Counted from the first letter of the stretch, positions 50,118 to 59,983 are shown. The stretch is 64,000 nucleotides of DNA from Thermoflexaceae bacterium (GCA_015075555.1 JABTUD010000001.1:682001-746000); one strand, 5' to 3'. Numbers and translations are program-made. Notes: generated from the sequence alone by a model not told the origin.

Positions 50118-52859
50118 GTGCCCGTGACCGCAAAGCCCCGGCTGGTGATCCTCGATTCGCATGGCATTCTCTTCCGCGCTTTCTTTGCGCTGGGGAATGC
50201 CCCCAACCCGCTGATGACCTCGAAGGGTGAGCTCAGCTTCGCCACCTACGGTTATGCCGAGTCATTGCTCCGCGTTATCGAGCAGCTACGACCGACCCAC
50301 ATCTGCGCTGCCTGGGATGCCCCGGGAAAGACCTTCCGCCATGAGGCGCGCGAGGAGTACAAGGCAACCCGGCGCGAGACGCCGGCAGACCTTCTCCCGC
50401 AGATGGAACGCGTCCGCGAGATGCTTGAAGCGTTCAACATCCCGGTCTTTGAGCAGCCGGGCTTTGAGGCGGACGACCTGGCGGGAACGATCGCCACCAT
50501 GGCCGCCGAACGCGGGATAGAGACCTACATCGTCACCCTCGATACAGACCTGGTTCAGCTAATCGGCCCGAATGTGAAGCTCTTCATGTTCCGGCCGTAC
50601 CAGCGCGACACGGTGGTCTACGACGAGGCCTCGGCTGCGGAGCGCTGGGGCTTCAGCCCCCGGTTCATGATTGACTTCAAGGCCCTCAAGGGAGACACGA
50701 GCGACAACATCGAAGGTATCCGCGGGGTTGGCGAAAAGACAGCGGCCGACCTGATTCGCCAGTTCGGTGACATTGAGTCCATCTACGAACACCTCGGTGA
50801 CGTGAAGTCCGCCTCTCTTCGCCAGAAGCTCGCCGATGCAGAGGACCTCGTTCGCCGCAACAAGGTGCTGGTGACCATCGAGACTCGCCTTGCCGTGGAA
50901 TTCGACCTGGACGCCTGCCTCGTCCACGACTATGACTACAACCGGATCGCCGAACTGTTCCGTGAGCTGGAGTTCCGCTCCCTGCTCGCACGGCTGCCAG
51001 GGATCATTGGCCACGGCACGGGGCAACGGGCGACGGCGCTCCCCCCCCCGGAAGAGCTGGAGTTCTCCCTCGTGACGGCTGCAGATGAACTTGCGGCACT
51101 TGCCGCGCACCTTCGCGAGGCGGGCGCATTCGCCCTGGCCGCGCTGTCGACCGCAGGAGACACCTCACACGGCTTACCGCTGGGCTTCTCATTCGCCACG
51201 TCACCCGGGCGTGCGTGGTACGTCCCCGTGGGCCATGCGCCGCGCCTCGATGCGACGTCGCTGCAGCTCCCCCTCGCAGAGGTCGTGAAGGCCCTGGGCC
51301 CGCTCCTGGCCGACGAGGCCGTGCCGAAGACCGTTTACGGCATCAAGAGCCTCCGGCACCTTTTCGATCGACACGGTATCGCGATTGAGGGGGTGGACTT
51401 CGACGCGGCGATCGCCGCCTTCCTCCTTGGCGAGACGTCGTCGACGCTCTCGGCCCTGGCGGGAGAGCTGCTGCACAGCGAGACGACCGCACTCGCAACC
51501 CTCACTGGCACAGGCAGGAATGCCACGCCCCTTTCGCACCTCGACTACGAACGCGTTCGCGACTACGCCTGCGAGCAGGCGAGCCTGCTGCTCGGCCTTC
51601 GGCCACAGCTGCAGGCCGAACTGGAGAAGCGCGACCAGGTGCCGCTCTTCCGGGACGTAGAGATGCCCCTGGCAGGAGTCCTGCACCGCATGGAGAAGCA
51701 CGGCGTGGCAGTGGACATCTCCGTCCTCACGGATCTCTCGCGGGGCATGGGGACTGACATCCAGCGCGCTGAGCGGGCAATCTTCGAGATGGTCGGGCAC
51801 GATTTCAACATCGCCAGCCCACAGCAGCTCAGTGATGTGCTCTTCAAGGAGCTGGGGCTGCCGAAGACGCGCAAGACCACCCAGGGATACAGCACCGACC
51901 AGCGGGCGCTGGAGTCGCTGCGGCCGGTGAGCCCGCTGATCGACCTCATCTTCGAATACCGCCAGCTCACGAAGCTCAAGTCCACCTATCTCGATGCGCT
52001 CCCGGCCACCGTGGCGGAGGACGGCCGCATTCATACGGATTTCCAGCAGACGGTGGCGGCAACGGGCAGGCTCAGCAGCACCAATCCCAACCTCCAGAAC
52101 ATCCCGGTGCGCACCGATACGGGCCGCGATATTCGCCGGGCATTCATTGCAGCCGGGTTTGAAGACGCGTGGCTGGTGGCCGCGGACTACTCGCAGATTG
52201 AGCTGCGCGTGCTCGCTCACATCACCGGCGACGCGGGGCTCATCCGGGCCTTCCTGGCCGGGGAAGACATCCACCGGGCAACGGCCGCAACTGTATACGG
52301 GGTGGCCCCGGGCGATGTCACCCGCCAGATGCGCGACACGGCAAAGATGGTCAACTTCGGCATCGCCTACGGGATGGGGGAATTCGGCCTTGCCAGCCGG
52401 ACGGGGATGTCGCGGGAAGAAGCGGATGCTTTCATCAAGTCGTACTTCGCCAACTTCCCGGGAATCGCGGAATGGCAGCAGAAGATCCTCGCATCCACAA
52501 GGGAAACGGGTTTCGCGGAATCGCTGCTCGGGCGGCGGCGGTACCTTCCCGCGATTCGCAGCACCAACTTCCAGGTTCGCGCGGCCGCCGAGCGCGAGGC
52601 CATCAACATGCCCATCCAGGGGACGGCCGCGGATATCATCAAGGTCGCGATGATCCGCGTCGATGCGGAGTTGGCCGAGCGTGGCCTGCGCAGCCGGATG
52701 ATCCTGCAGGTCCATGACGAGCTCATCTTTGAGTGCCCGGCAAACGAAACAGAAGCGATCACGGAGCTCGCACAGCGGTTGATGCCAGCCAGCATCGCGC
52801 TCGTGGTGCCGCTGAAGGTAGATGTGAAAAAGGGCCGGAACTGGGGCGAGATGGAGTAG
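50118..52859 (+). CDS. polA: DNA polymerase I
   Basis: A 913-residue family A polymerase. N-terminal 5'-3' exonuclease/flap domain (LDSHGILFRAFFAL, FEADDLAGTIATMA, DTSDNIEGIRGVGEKTAADL). The central 3'-5' exonuclease-like domain has lost its metal residues: the usual DxE strand reads FALAALSTAGD, so proofreading is unlikely. Polymerase motifs A (DYSQIELRVLAH), B (RDTAKMVNFGIAYGMG) and C (QVHDELIFE) are intact. GTG 50118 or GTG 50124 starts the protein; upstream in-frame codons run across the divergent promoter. Confidence 0.94.
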   Translation: MPVTAKPRLVILDSHGILFRAFFALGNAPNPLMTSKGELSFATYGYAESLLRVIEQLRPTHICAAWDAPGKTFRHEAREEYKATRRETPADLLPQMERVREMLEAFNIPVFEQPGFEADDLAGTIATMAAERGIETYIVTLDTDLVQLIGPNVKLFMFRPYQRDTVVYDEASAAERWGFSPRFMIDFKALKGDTSDNIEGIRGVGEKTAADLIRQFGDIESIYEHLGDVKSASLRQKLADAEDLVRRNKVLVTIETRLAVEFDLDACLVHDYDYNRIAELFRELEFRSLLARLPGIIGHGTGQRATALPPPEELEFSLVTAADELAALAAHLREAGAFALAALSTAGDTSHGLPLGFSFATSPGRAWYVPVGHAPRLDATSLQLPLAEVVKALGPLLADEAVPKTVYGIKSLRHLFDRHGIAIEGVDFDAAIAAFLLGETSSTLSALAGELLHSETTALATLTGTGRNATPLSHLDYERVRDYACEQASLLLGLRPQLQAELEKRDQVPLFRDVEMPLAGVLHRMEKHGVAVDISVLTDLSRGMGTDIQRAERAIFEMVGHDFNIASPQQLSDVLFKELGLPKTRKTTQGYSTDQRALESLRPVSPLIDLIFEYRQLTKLKSTYLDALPATVAEDGRIHTDFQQTVAATGRLSSTNPNLQNIPVRTDTGRDIRRAFIAAGFEDAWLVAADYSQIELRVLAHITGDAGLIRAFLAGEDIHRATAATVYGVAPGDVTRQMRDTAKMVNFGIAYGMGEFGLASRTGMSREEADAFIKSYFANFPGIAEWQQKILASTRETGFAESLLGRRRYLPAIRSTNFQVRAAAEREAINMPIQGTAADIIKVAMIRVDAELAERGLRSRMILQVHDELIFECPANETEAITELAQRLMPASIALVVPLKVDVKKGRNWGEME

Positions 52860-52868
52860 GGTCCGGGC

Positions 52869-53579
52869 TCAGGAGGCGATGGCCACGAGCCAGCTGGCTC
52901 CAATCACGAGGCCCACGAGGCAGACCAGGTAGCGGACCAGCCAGGCGAAGATGGAGCCTTCCGGGTCGGCAATGCGCCCGGGCGCGAAGACGAACATCGC
53001 GTAAAACGGAGCAGTGAGTGCCACGGGCAGGGCAAGCGAAAGCGCCAGCAGCCCTGGCGAACCCGGGTCCTCGATGATGAGCCTGCCGAAGTCGAAGGCA
53101 TCGAAGGTACTCGCCATGATGCCGTTGAAGACACCCGCGGTGATGAAGACGAAGGGGGCCATCAGCATGCGCCGATGGAGAGCCTGCAATGACGGCAGCC
53201 ACCGGTGCCCAACAATGGCCACTGCCCCGAGCACGAAGAAGGGGCCGAACTCCCCGGTGCTGGCGAGGCCCAGGTTCTCGATACCGGCGCCGCCGACCAT
53301 GGCAAGCGCACCCACAAACGGGCCGAGCGCAAAGACGTCGGGTGGGCGGAAGAGGCGCGGCGATTCTCCCGAGAATCCGCCCGGAAAGGCTGCGAGGCAG
53401 GCAACGGCCCCGAGCGAGACAAGCACGTACACGAGACCCGATAGGACGTTTCCTGAATCATCAAGCTCCGAGGCGCCTTCCCAGCCGGCGACTCCGGCAA
53501 GGAGCGGAACGGCGATGCCAATCCAGGCCGGGAGTGCAAGGTCCTCCACTCTCAGCGCAGCCCGGATGCTCCTGAGCAT
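52869..53579 (-). CDS. Integral membrane protein of unknown function
   Basis: A 236-residue protein with about six hydrophobic segments and short charged loops; a Ser/Gly/Arg loop after segment two reads FPGGFSGESPRLFRPPDVFA. Overall layout resembles Yip1-like or other small polytopic families, but no defining motif is seen. It follows the MoaD-like gene of the molybdenum hydroxylase set by 31 bp on the same strand and converges on polA. Confidence 0.65.
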   Translation of the reverse strand: MLRSIRAALRVEDLALPAWIGIAVPLLAGVAGWEGASELDDSGNVLSGLVYVLVSLGAVACLAAFPGGFSGESPRLFRPPDVFALGPFVGALAMVGGAGIENLGLASTGEFGPFFVLGAVAIVGHRWLPSLQALHRRMLMAPFVFITAGVFNGIMASTFDAFDFGRLIIEDPGSPGLLALSLALPVALTAPFYAMFVFAPGRIADPEGSIFAWLVRYLVCLVGLVIGASWLVAIAS

Positions 53580-53610
53580 GAGAGCACTTTACAGTCCGGC
53601 GGGCCGAGGT

Positions 53611-53874
53611 TCAGCCGCCGCCAATTGCGGGGAGGATGGAGACATGGCTCGCTGGCCCCACGGGCTCGAACAGGGGGAACGAGCCCGCCTCGCCATCTAT
53701 CGCAACCGCGATCTCGGGGCGCAGCGCTCCTTCCGAAACGACCCTCTCCATGAATCCGGGGCAGCGTGCTTCGACAGCACGCAAGACGTCGCCGAGCGTG
53801 GCCCCTTCGACCTGTAGGCGCGCGGTCCCGCCACAGAGGGGGCGTAGAAGCGCGGGCACCCAGACCTCGGCCAC
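53611..53874 (-). CDS. MoaD/ThiS-like ubiquitin-fold sulfur carrier
   Basis: An 87-residue beta-grasp protein ending in ILPAIGGG, whose C-terminal Gly-Gly would be adenylated and thiocarboxylated. The body (GATLGDVLRAVEARCPGF, VSILPAI) matches MoaD. Its position 2 bp after the molybdopterin subunit gene suggests a role in molybdenum cofactor or metal-centre sulfur supply for that enzyme. Confidence 0.85.
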   Translation of the reverse strand: MAEVWVPALLRPLCGGTARLQVEGATLGDVLRAVEARCPGFMERVVSEGALRPEIAVAIDGEAGSFPLFEPVGPASHVSILPAIGGG

Positions 53875-53876
53875 GG

Positions 53877-56141
53877 CTACTCCAGGTGGTGGAGCGTCTC
53901 CACGATGCGGCGCGGGGAGATCGGCAGGTCGCTAAAACGATGCCCGGTGGCATCGGCGATCGCGTTGGCGATGGCCGCAAGTGGCGGGACGATGGGCACT
54001 TCTCCCGCGCCACGGACGCCGTAGGGGTGGCCCGGATTGGGCACTTCAACGATCACAGTGTCAATGGCGGGCAGGTCCAGGGCCGTCGGCATCCGGTAAT
54101 CGAGGAAGCTGGCGTTGGCCAGGCGCCCGTCATCGTCGTAGTAGTACTCCTCGTTCAGCGCCCAGCCAATTCCCTGGGCGGCGCCACCCTGGATCTGCCC
54201 TTCCACGTAGGCCGGGTGGATGGCAGTGCCCACGTCCTGCACGGCCGTGTAGCGGAGGACCTGGACCTTGCCGGTCTCGGGATCGACTTCGACGTCGGCA
54301 ATGTGGGTGCCAAACGCACCGCCTGCTCCCCGCGCAAGCAAGGAAGCCCGGCCGTTGATGGGGCCGCCAGTGCGGGCCGACTGCGCCGCCATCCCTGCAA
54401 ACGTCAGTGTCTTTGCCTCATCAGTTGTGCAGCGCAGGCTGCCGGCCTCATACACGACCTCGTCTTCGGCGCATCCCCAGAGCTTCGCGGCGCGGGTGCG
54501 CATCTGCTGCTGGATGTCGAGGGCCGCCTGGTGAACCGCCAGCCCTGTCGCGAAGGTCGTGCGGCTCCCACCTGAGACATCGTTGTGGCCCACCGAGTCG
54601 GTGTCGGCGACCGTGACACGCACCTGGCTGTATTCAATGCCCAGCGACTCGGCGAGCTGCATGGCGAGGGAGGCGCGGGTTCCGCTCAGGTCGCTCGAAC
54701 CCTCAACGAGGTTCACGGTGCCATCGGTGTTGACCGCCACCGTCACGCTGGACTGCATTCCCGCGTTGAACCAGTAGCCGGAGGCTACACCCCGGCCGCG
54801 GTTGGGGCCTTCAATGGGCGAGCGGTAGTGGGCGCTCTCCATGGCGGCTCGCAGGCACTCTTCGTGGCCGATGCGCGGGAACGGCATGCCGTTGACCATG
54901 CGCGTGCCTTCGCGTGAGCTGCTCGCCTCGCGGAACGCCAGCGGGTCGGCGCCGATAGCACGGGCGAGCTCGTCGACCGCCTGTTCGAGGGCGAATGCTG
55001 CCGCGGGCGAACCCGGAGCGCGGTAGGCGGCCGTCTTCGGCTTGTTCACGACGACGTCGTAGCCGTCGATCTTGAAGTTCTCAACATCGTAGGGAGCCAG
55101 CATCGTCATCGCGCCGGCGCTGACGCTCGACCCGGGGTAGGCGCCCGCCTCGTAGGCCAGGTCGAGCTGAGCAGCAGTCAGGCGCCCGCCACTCGCGGCG
55201 AGTTTCACGTGGATCGAGGTGCCGCTCGTGGGGCCAGTGGCCTCGAACACCTCGGAGCGGCTCATGGTCAGCATCACGGGCCGGCCCGACTTGCGGGAGA
55301 GGATGGCCGCCACTGGCTCAAGGTAGACGGGCGTCTTCCCACCGAAGCCTCCGCCCACCTCCATGGGGATAACGCGGATGGTGGAGGCCGGGCGCCGGAG
55401 CACCTCGGCCAGCTGTCCCCGGCAGGCGAAGGCCCCCTGGGTCGTGGCCCAGACGGTGATCTCCCCATCGGGGTTCCACTGGACGGTGGCGGTCTGAGGC
55501 TCGATGTAGCCCTGGTGAACCATCTTCGTTGTGAAGTGGCGCTCCACCACAGCGTCTGCTTCCGCGAAGGCCTTCTCCACATCGCCACCCACGAACTGGA
55601 CCTTCGAGGCCACATTGCTCGGCCGGTCGGAGATCGTCTTCCCCATCGACCGCGTGAGCAGTCTCTCGTTCAGAAGCGGCGCATCGTCGAGCATCGCCTC
55701 GCGGACATCGAGCACCACGGGCAGGGGTTCGTACTCTACCCGGATGCGCCGGGCCGCCTCTTCCGCAACGTGAACGCTGGCCGCGGCCACGGCGGCAACG
55801 GCATGGCCGCGGTACAGCACCCGGTCCGAGGCGAGGACGTTGTCGCTGAGCTCCTTGAGATTCACGGCGGTCTCACCGAGAGCCTGCACCTCGTCGGATG
55901 CGGCCGGGAGGTCGCGGGCCGTCGCCACGGCGAGCACGCCCGGGAACGCCTCCGCCGCACGGGTGTCGATGGAAAGGATGCGGGCGTGGGCATGCGGGCT
56001 CCGCAGGACCTTGCCATAGACGAGGCCCGCGGGCCTTGCGTCGGCCCCGAAGAGGGCCTTGCCAGTGACCTTCTCGACGCCATCGGGACGGATGGGCCGC
56101 GTGCCTATCACGCGGTAGCTGGGCTTTTCGGCGGCGGTCAT
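53877..56141 (-). CDS. Molybdenum hydroxylase large subunit (xanthine/CO dehydrogenase family)
   Basis: A 754-residue molybdopterin subunit. N-terminal IRPDGVEKVTGKALFGADAR, then GGFGGKTPVYLEPVAAIL, TAAYRAPGSPAAAFALEQAV and the catalytic-base region VRGAGEVPIVPPLAAIANA. The active-site loop AYRAPG lacks the Cys of form I CO dehydrogenase (AYRCSFR), so it is an aldehyde, purine, nicotinate or aromatic hydroxylase rather than a CO dehydrogenase. ATG 56141 overlaps the iron-sulfur gene by 4 bp. Confidence 0.92.
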   Translation of the reverse strand: MTAAEKPSYRVIGTRPIRPDGVEKVTGKALFGADARPAGLVYGKVLRSPHAHARILSIDTRAAEAFPGVLAVATARDLPAASDEVQALGETAVNLKELSDNVLASDRVLYRGHAVAAVAAASVHVAEEAARRIRVEYEPLPVVLDVREAMLDDAPLLNERLLTRSMGKTISDRPSNVASKVQFVGGDVEKAFAEADAVVERHFTTKMVHQGYIEPQTATVQWNPDGEITVWATTQGAFACRGQLAEVLRRPASTIRVIPMEVGGGFGGKTPVYLEPVAAILSRKSGRPVMLTMSRSEVFEATGPTSGTSIHVKLAASGGRLTAAQLDLAYEAGAYPGSSVSAGAMTMLAPYDVENFKIDGYDVVVNKPKTAAYRAPGSPAAAFALEQAVDELARAIGADPLAFREASSSREGTRMVNGMPFPRIGHEECLRAAMESAHYRSPIEGPNRGRGVASGYWFNAGMQSSVTVAVNTDGTVNLVEGSSDLSGTRASLAMQLAESLGIEYSQVRVTVADTDSVGHNDVSGGSRTTFATGLAVHQAALDIQQQMRTRAAKLWGCAEDEVVYEAGSLRCTTDEAKTLTFAGMAAQSARTGGPINGRASLLARGAGGAFGTHIADVEVDPETGKVQVLRYTAVQDVGTAIHPAYVEGQIQGGAAQGIGWALNEEYYYDDDGRLANASFLDYRMPTALDLPAIDTVIVEVPNPGHPYGVRGAGEVPIVPPLAAIANAIADATGHRFSDLPISPRRIVETLHHLE

Positions 56142-56620
56142 GATGCTGATCCCTTCATCTGTACACCGGCGCGCTGAACAGCCTTCACGATCTTGTCGTA
56201 GCCGGTGCAGCGGCAGAGATTGCCGGCGAGCCAGTAGCGGATGCGCTCTTCGGTTGCATCGGGCTCCCGTTCGAGGAGGGCCTTCGCGGCGATGATGAAG
56301 CCGGGGGTGCAGATCCCGCACTGGAGGGCAGCTTCTTCCAGGAATGCCTGCTGGAGCGGGTGCAGCTGGTCGCCATCAGCGACCCCTTCGATGGTGAGGA
56401 TGTCGGCCCCATCTGTCTCCACAGCCAGCACGCAGCAGGCGTTCACCAGCCGGCCGTTGAGCATGACGCTGCACGCGCCGCAGTTGCCGTTGCTGCAGCC
56501 CTCCTTGGTGCCCGTCAGCCCGAGCTCATCGCGCAGGATCTCGAGGAGGCTCTGCCGCGGCTCGCAAAGGAAATCAACATCGGCGCCATTGAGGCGCGCC
56601 TGGACCTGGGTTCGACGCAT
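56138..56620 (-). CDS. Molybdenum hydroxylase [2Fe-2S] subunit
   Basis: A 160-residue subunit with two [2Fe-2S] sites: the plant-ferredoxin type CSNGNCGACSVMLNG followed by a further Cys, and the helical type CGICTPGF with CRCTGY. It passes electrons from the Mo centre to FAD. ATG 56620 is chosen for the canonical RRTQVQARLNGADVDF N-terminus, with GGAGG ten bases upstream. Confidence 0.93.
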   Translation of the reverse strand: MRRTQVQARLNGADVDFLCEPRQSLLEILRDELGLTGTKEGCSNGNCGACSVMLNGRLVNACCVLAVETDGADILTIEGVADGDQLHPLQQAFLEEAALQCGICTPGFIIAAKALLEREPDATEERIRYWLAGNLCRCTGYDKIVKAVQRAGVQMKGSAS

Positions 56621-56622
56621 GG

Positions 56623-57495
56623 CTACCGTCCCTCCGTTGCTCGTTGGTGGGCCCGCTCGAGCGCGCGGCGGGCCAGGACTCCCACAAGGTGGCGGCGTTG
56701 AGCGGCGGACCCGCGCATATCGGTGATAGGGCGGGCGGCACTGGCAGCTTCCTGCGCCGCAAGGGCAAATGCCTCCGCACCCGCTTTCCTGCCATGAAGG
56801 GCCTGCGCCGCAGCGGGAACCATCAGCGGCGTGGGCGCCACCGCGCCGATCGCGATACGCGCTCCTTCGATTGTCCCGTCGGAACCGACCTGCAGCCACG
56901 CGCCGGCGCTGGCGACCGCGATATCCATCTCGTTTCGCGGGATGAACCGGTGGTAGAAGGCCGCCGAATGCGCCGGCATCGGCGGGACGATCACCTCCAG
57001 GAGCAGCTCCCCCGGCAGGAGGGTGTTCTGCCCGGGGCCGGCGAAGAACTCCCCAACCGGCAGTTCCCTGGTCCCGGCCGCCGACCCGATGCGCAGGCGC
57101 GCTCCCATGACCATCAGGGCCGGCGGGGAATCCGCCGCGGGGCTGGCGTTGCAGAGGTTGCCGCCGAGGCTCGCCCTTCCCTGGACGGCAGTGCCGCCGA
57201 TGATGGAAGCGGCGTCGACCAGCGCCGGCCACCGGCGGCGTACCTCCGGGATCTCATAAACGTCAGCCAGGGGGGCGGCAGCGCCCACCTGCAGGGAGCC
57301 ATCAGCGGCGATGGTCACCACCCTAAGTTCAGGAATGCGCTTGAGGTCCAGTACCAGGTCGCACGAGCGTCGCGCCTCCCGTAGCTGGACGATGAGGTCG
57401 GTTCCGCCGGCCAGCGCGGCCACTCGCCGCCCGTTGCCGAGGAGCGAATAGGCATCGGCCAGCGTTCGCGGCGCGACGTATTCGAATGCCTCCAT
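56623..57495 (-). CDS. Molybdenum hydroxylase FAD subunit
   Basis: A 290-residue FAD-binding subunit of the CoxM type: N-terminal FEYVAPRTLADAYSLL, the FAD motif AGGTDLIVQLREA and the second site SLGGNLCNASPAAD. It receives electrons from the [2Fe-2S] subunit. First gene of the set (FAD, Fe-S, Mo, MoaD-like), so gene order is the M-S-L type of the family. Confidence 0.93.
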   Translation of the reverse strand: MEAFEYVAPRTLADAYSLLGNGRRVAALAGGTDLIVQLREARRSCDLVLDLKRIPELRVVTIAADGSLQVGAAAPLADVYEIPEVRRRWPALVDAASIIGGTAVQGRASLGGNLCNASPAADSPPALMVMGARLRIGSAAGTRELPVGEFFAGPGQNTLLPGELLLEVIVPPMPAHSAAFYHRFIPRNEMDIAVASAGAWLQVGSDGTIEGARIAIGAVAPTPLMVPAAAQALHGRKAGAEAFALAAQEAASAARPITDMRGSAAQRRHLVGVLARRALERAHQRATEGR

Positions 57496-57637
57496 GGGAG
57501 CCCCTTCTTGATGTGGTGAGCCTCACCGGCCGCCTCTGCGGGTCCGCTGCCAGCACCGGAGAGCAAGTGGAACGATCATAGACGCCACGCTTCCGCTTGT
57601 CGTGCGCGGCCGCCCTCGCCCCTGGAGCGGCCGCAGA

Positions 57638-57643
57638 TACAAT
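57638..57643 (+). promoter_or_regulatory. -10 box for a leaderless DUF2207 transcript
   Basis: TACAAT lies seven bases before ATG 57651. The remaining 155-bp divergent gap shows no other element. Confidence 0.45.
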
Positions 57644-57650
57644 ACGGAAG

Positions 57651-59471
57651 ATGCTCCGGACCATGGCTCTCGCCCTGATCGCATGTGCCGCGTTCATGCC
57701 GATTCCCGCACATGCGGACGAGGGCTGGCTGCTGGAGCGGTTCACGGCCACCATCACGATCAGAGAGAACGGCATGATGGAGGTCGAGGAGACGGTTGAA
57801 GCGGACTTCGGCACGCTCCAGAAGCACGGCATCTTTCGCGACCTGAGGACGAGGTTCGAATGTGAGCCCGTGAACGACGGGCCCGTGCCCCTCTACCCCT
57901 GCCCCGGCGGCAAGGACCGCATCTACAAGGTCGCGATGCAGTCGGTGTCTGACGCAGACGGGGAGAGCGTTCCGTTCAAGATCGAGGGCATCGACCGGGG
58001 GACGCGCATCAAGATCGGCGACCCGGATAGCACGGTGACGGGCCGCCAGACCTACCGCATTCGCTACACCGTCGAAGGGGCCCTGAACGCGTTCACAGAC
58101 CACAACGAGCTGTACTGGAACGTTATCAGTGACACGCTCGTGCCCACCGCCGCAGTTCAGGTCACGGTCACCCTGCCCGCAAAGACGCAGATACAGACGG
58201 AGTGCTACCAGGGCTACTACGGTTCGAAGGAGCGCTGCAAGTCCGCCGCGAGCGGCACGGGTGCGAGCTACTCGGCAACGCGCCTCCTGAACGCGGGCGA
58301 AGGGCTGACGGTGGTGACAGGATGGCGAGGCGAGATCGTCGAGGTCCCGCCGCCACTGTTCAAGGATCGCCTCAGCATCGACGACTTCTTCACGTTCGAC
58401 GCAGTTGAGATCGGAGGCGCGATCATCGCCGCGCTTGCAGCGCTTACATTGCTACTGCGGCTGTGGTGGATCTACGGGCGTGACCGGGCCTACAAGACGC
58501 TGTACTACCTTACGAATGACCCGGCGGAGGGGACGCGCTCGCTGTTCGCGCGCCGGGACATCGTAGTTGAATACCTTCCGCCCGACAGGCTGCGTCCTGC
58601 CCAGATGGGGGTCATCCTGGACGAGCGCGCGGACACGCTCGATGTCACGGCCACGATCATCGACCTCGCCGTCCGGGGCCACCTGCACATCACTGAGGTA
58701 GAGAAGAAGGGATGGTTCGGCAAGACCGACTGGAAGTTCGAGAAGAAGGAGAACCCTGGAGACGCACTTCTCCGGTACGAGCAGGAGCTCTACGACGCCA
58801 TCTTTGAGGGACGCCAGGAGGTCAGGGTCTCCGCGCTCAAGAACAAGTTCGCTTCCGACCTTGGACGCGTGAAGAGCGAGCTGTACAAGGATGCCGTGGC
58901 GCGCCGCTGGTTCAAGCGCAGCCCGGAGAGCACGCGGAACACCTGGCTGGCCATAGCCTTCGGGATGGCGGGGGTGGGGGCCCTGATGGCGCTCGTTTCC
59001 GGGCTGCAGTTCTCCCGGGCGCTCATCCCTGTTCCGTTCGTTGTGGGCGGGCTGTTGATGCTTCCCCTCTCGCGGGCGATGCCGCGGCGGACCGCAACAG
59101 GCAGCGAGGTGCTTCGGCGCGTCCTGGGGTTCCGTCTCTACATCGCAACGGCCGAGACGCGGCGCCAGGAGTTCAACGAGCAGCAGAACATCTTCGCGAC
59201 CTACCTGCCGTTTGCGATCGTCTTCGGTTGCGTCGAAAAGTGGGCGAAAGCGTTCGAGGGGCTCGATGACATGGCTCGCCAGTCCACAACGGCCTGGTAT
59301 ACGGGCATGGCGCCATTCCAGGTGATGGCCTTCACGGCGGGAATGCGCGGGTTCGCGAGCACCGTGAACACGACCATCGCCAGCACCCCTGGCAGTTCGG
59401 GGGGGTCGGGCTTCGGTGGCGGTGGCTTCAGCGGCGGCGGCGGCGGCGGCGGCGGCGTGGGCAGCTGGTGA
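57651..59471 (+). CDS. DUF2207 membrane protein with Gly-rich tail
   Basis: A 606-residue protein. Signal peptide at 1-22 (to AHADEG), an extracytoplasmic beta domain of the DUF2207 type (ITIRENGMMEVEETVEADFG, GIFRDLRTRFE), one membrane helix (about 250-270), a cytoplasmic region with winged-helix-like segments, two more membrane helices (about 430-475), and a C-terminal Gly/Ser tail (GSGFGGGGFSGGGGGGGGVG). The architecture is common in actinobacteria and Chloroflexota; function unknown. Confidence 0.85.
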   Translation: MLRTMALALIACAAFMPIPAHADEGWLLERFTATITIRENGMMEVEETVEADFGTLQKHGIFRDLRTRFECEPVNDGPVPLYPCPGGKDRIYKVAMQSVSDADGESVPFKIEGIDRGTRIKIGDPDSTVTGRQTYRIRYTVEGALNAFTDHNELYWNVISDTLVPTAAVQVTVTLPAKTQIQTECYQGYYGSKERCKSAASGTGASYSATRLLNAGEGLTVVTGWRGEIVEVPPPLFKDRLSIDDFFTFDAVEIGGAIIAALAALTLLLRLWWIYGRDRAYKTLYYLTNDPAEGTRSLFARRDIVVEYLPPDRLRPAQMGVILDERADTLDVTATIIDLAVRGHLHITEVEKKGWFGKTDWKFEKKENPGDALLRYEQELYDAIFEGRQEVRVSALKNKFASDLGRVKSELYKDAVARRWFKRSPESTRNTWLAIAFGMAGVGALMALVSGLQFSRALIPVPFVVGGLLMLPLSRAMPRRTATGSEVLRRVLGFRLYIATAETRRQEFNEQQNIFATYLPFAIVFGCVEKWAKAFEGLDDMARQSTTAWYTGMAPFQVMAFTAGMRGFASTVNTTIASTPGSSGGSGFGGGGFSGGGGGGGGVGSW

Positions 59472-59572
59472 ACTGAGGTTCCGCCGTTCAAGACTTCGTT
59501 TGCGCGCCTCTTGCGCAACCACGAACGTTTGTTCTATGCTCTCCGTCTCCAAACCATGGACGGAGAAGCGAC

Positions 59573-59983
59573 ATGAAGACCTCCCTTTCCCACCTGCAGA
59601 TCAACGTGCAGAAGGCCAACCTCCAGTTCTACCGCGACCTGTTCGCGTTCCTGGGCTGGACCAGTCTCCTGGACCAGGACGAGTTCTTCGGCTCGGCCGG
59701 CTCGAACGGGGCGAGCCTCTGGTTCATGAGCGGGGCGAACGATGCGCAGAACGACTACGACGGCCGCGGCGTAAACCACATCGCCATAGGCGCGGAGTCC
59801 CAGGCCGAGGTCGACGCGGCTACCGCCTACCTCGCCAGCAGGGGTGTGCCAGCGCTCTTTGAGACGCCGCGCCATCGCCCCGAGTTTGCGTGGCAGGAAG
59901 GGCACACCTACTACCAGGTGATGTTCGAGTCCCCCGACGGGGTGCTGTTCGAAGTGGTCTACACCGGACCGAAGCAGGACTGA
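59573..59983 (+). CDS. VOC-family (glyoxalase-fold) protein
   Basis: A 136-residue protein with two beta-alpha-beta-beta-beta modules: SLSHLQINVQKANLQFYRDL and VNHIAIGAESQAEVDAATAY. Metal ligand positions include H7, H63 and E127 (LFEVVYTGP). GGAGAAG lies five bases before ATG 59573. Substrate unknown; could be a lyase, dioxygenase or resistance protein. Confidence 0.88.
   Translation: MKTSLSHLQINVQKANLQFYRDLFAFLGWTSLLDQDEFFGSAGSNGASLWFMSGANDAQNDYDGRGVNHIAIGAESQAEVDAATAYLASRGVPALFETPRHRPEFAWQEGHTYYQVMFESPDGVLFEVVYTGPKQD

Noticed and set aside
53877..56141. CO dehydrogenase large subunit (coxL)
   Set aside because: The active-site loop is AYRAPG, not AYRCSFR, so a form I CO dehydrogenase call is not supported.
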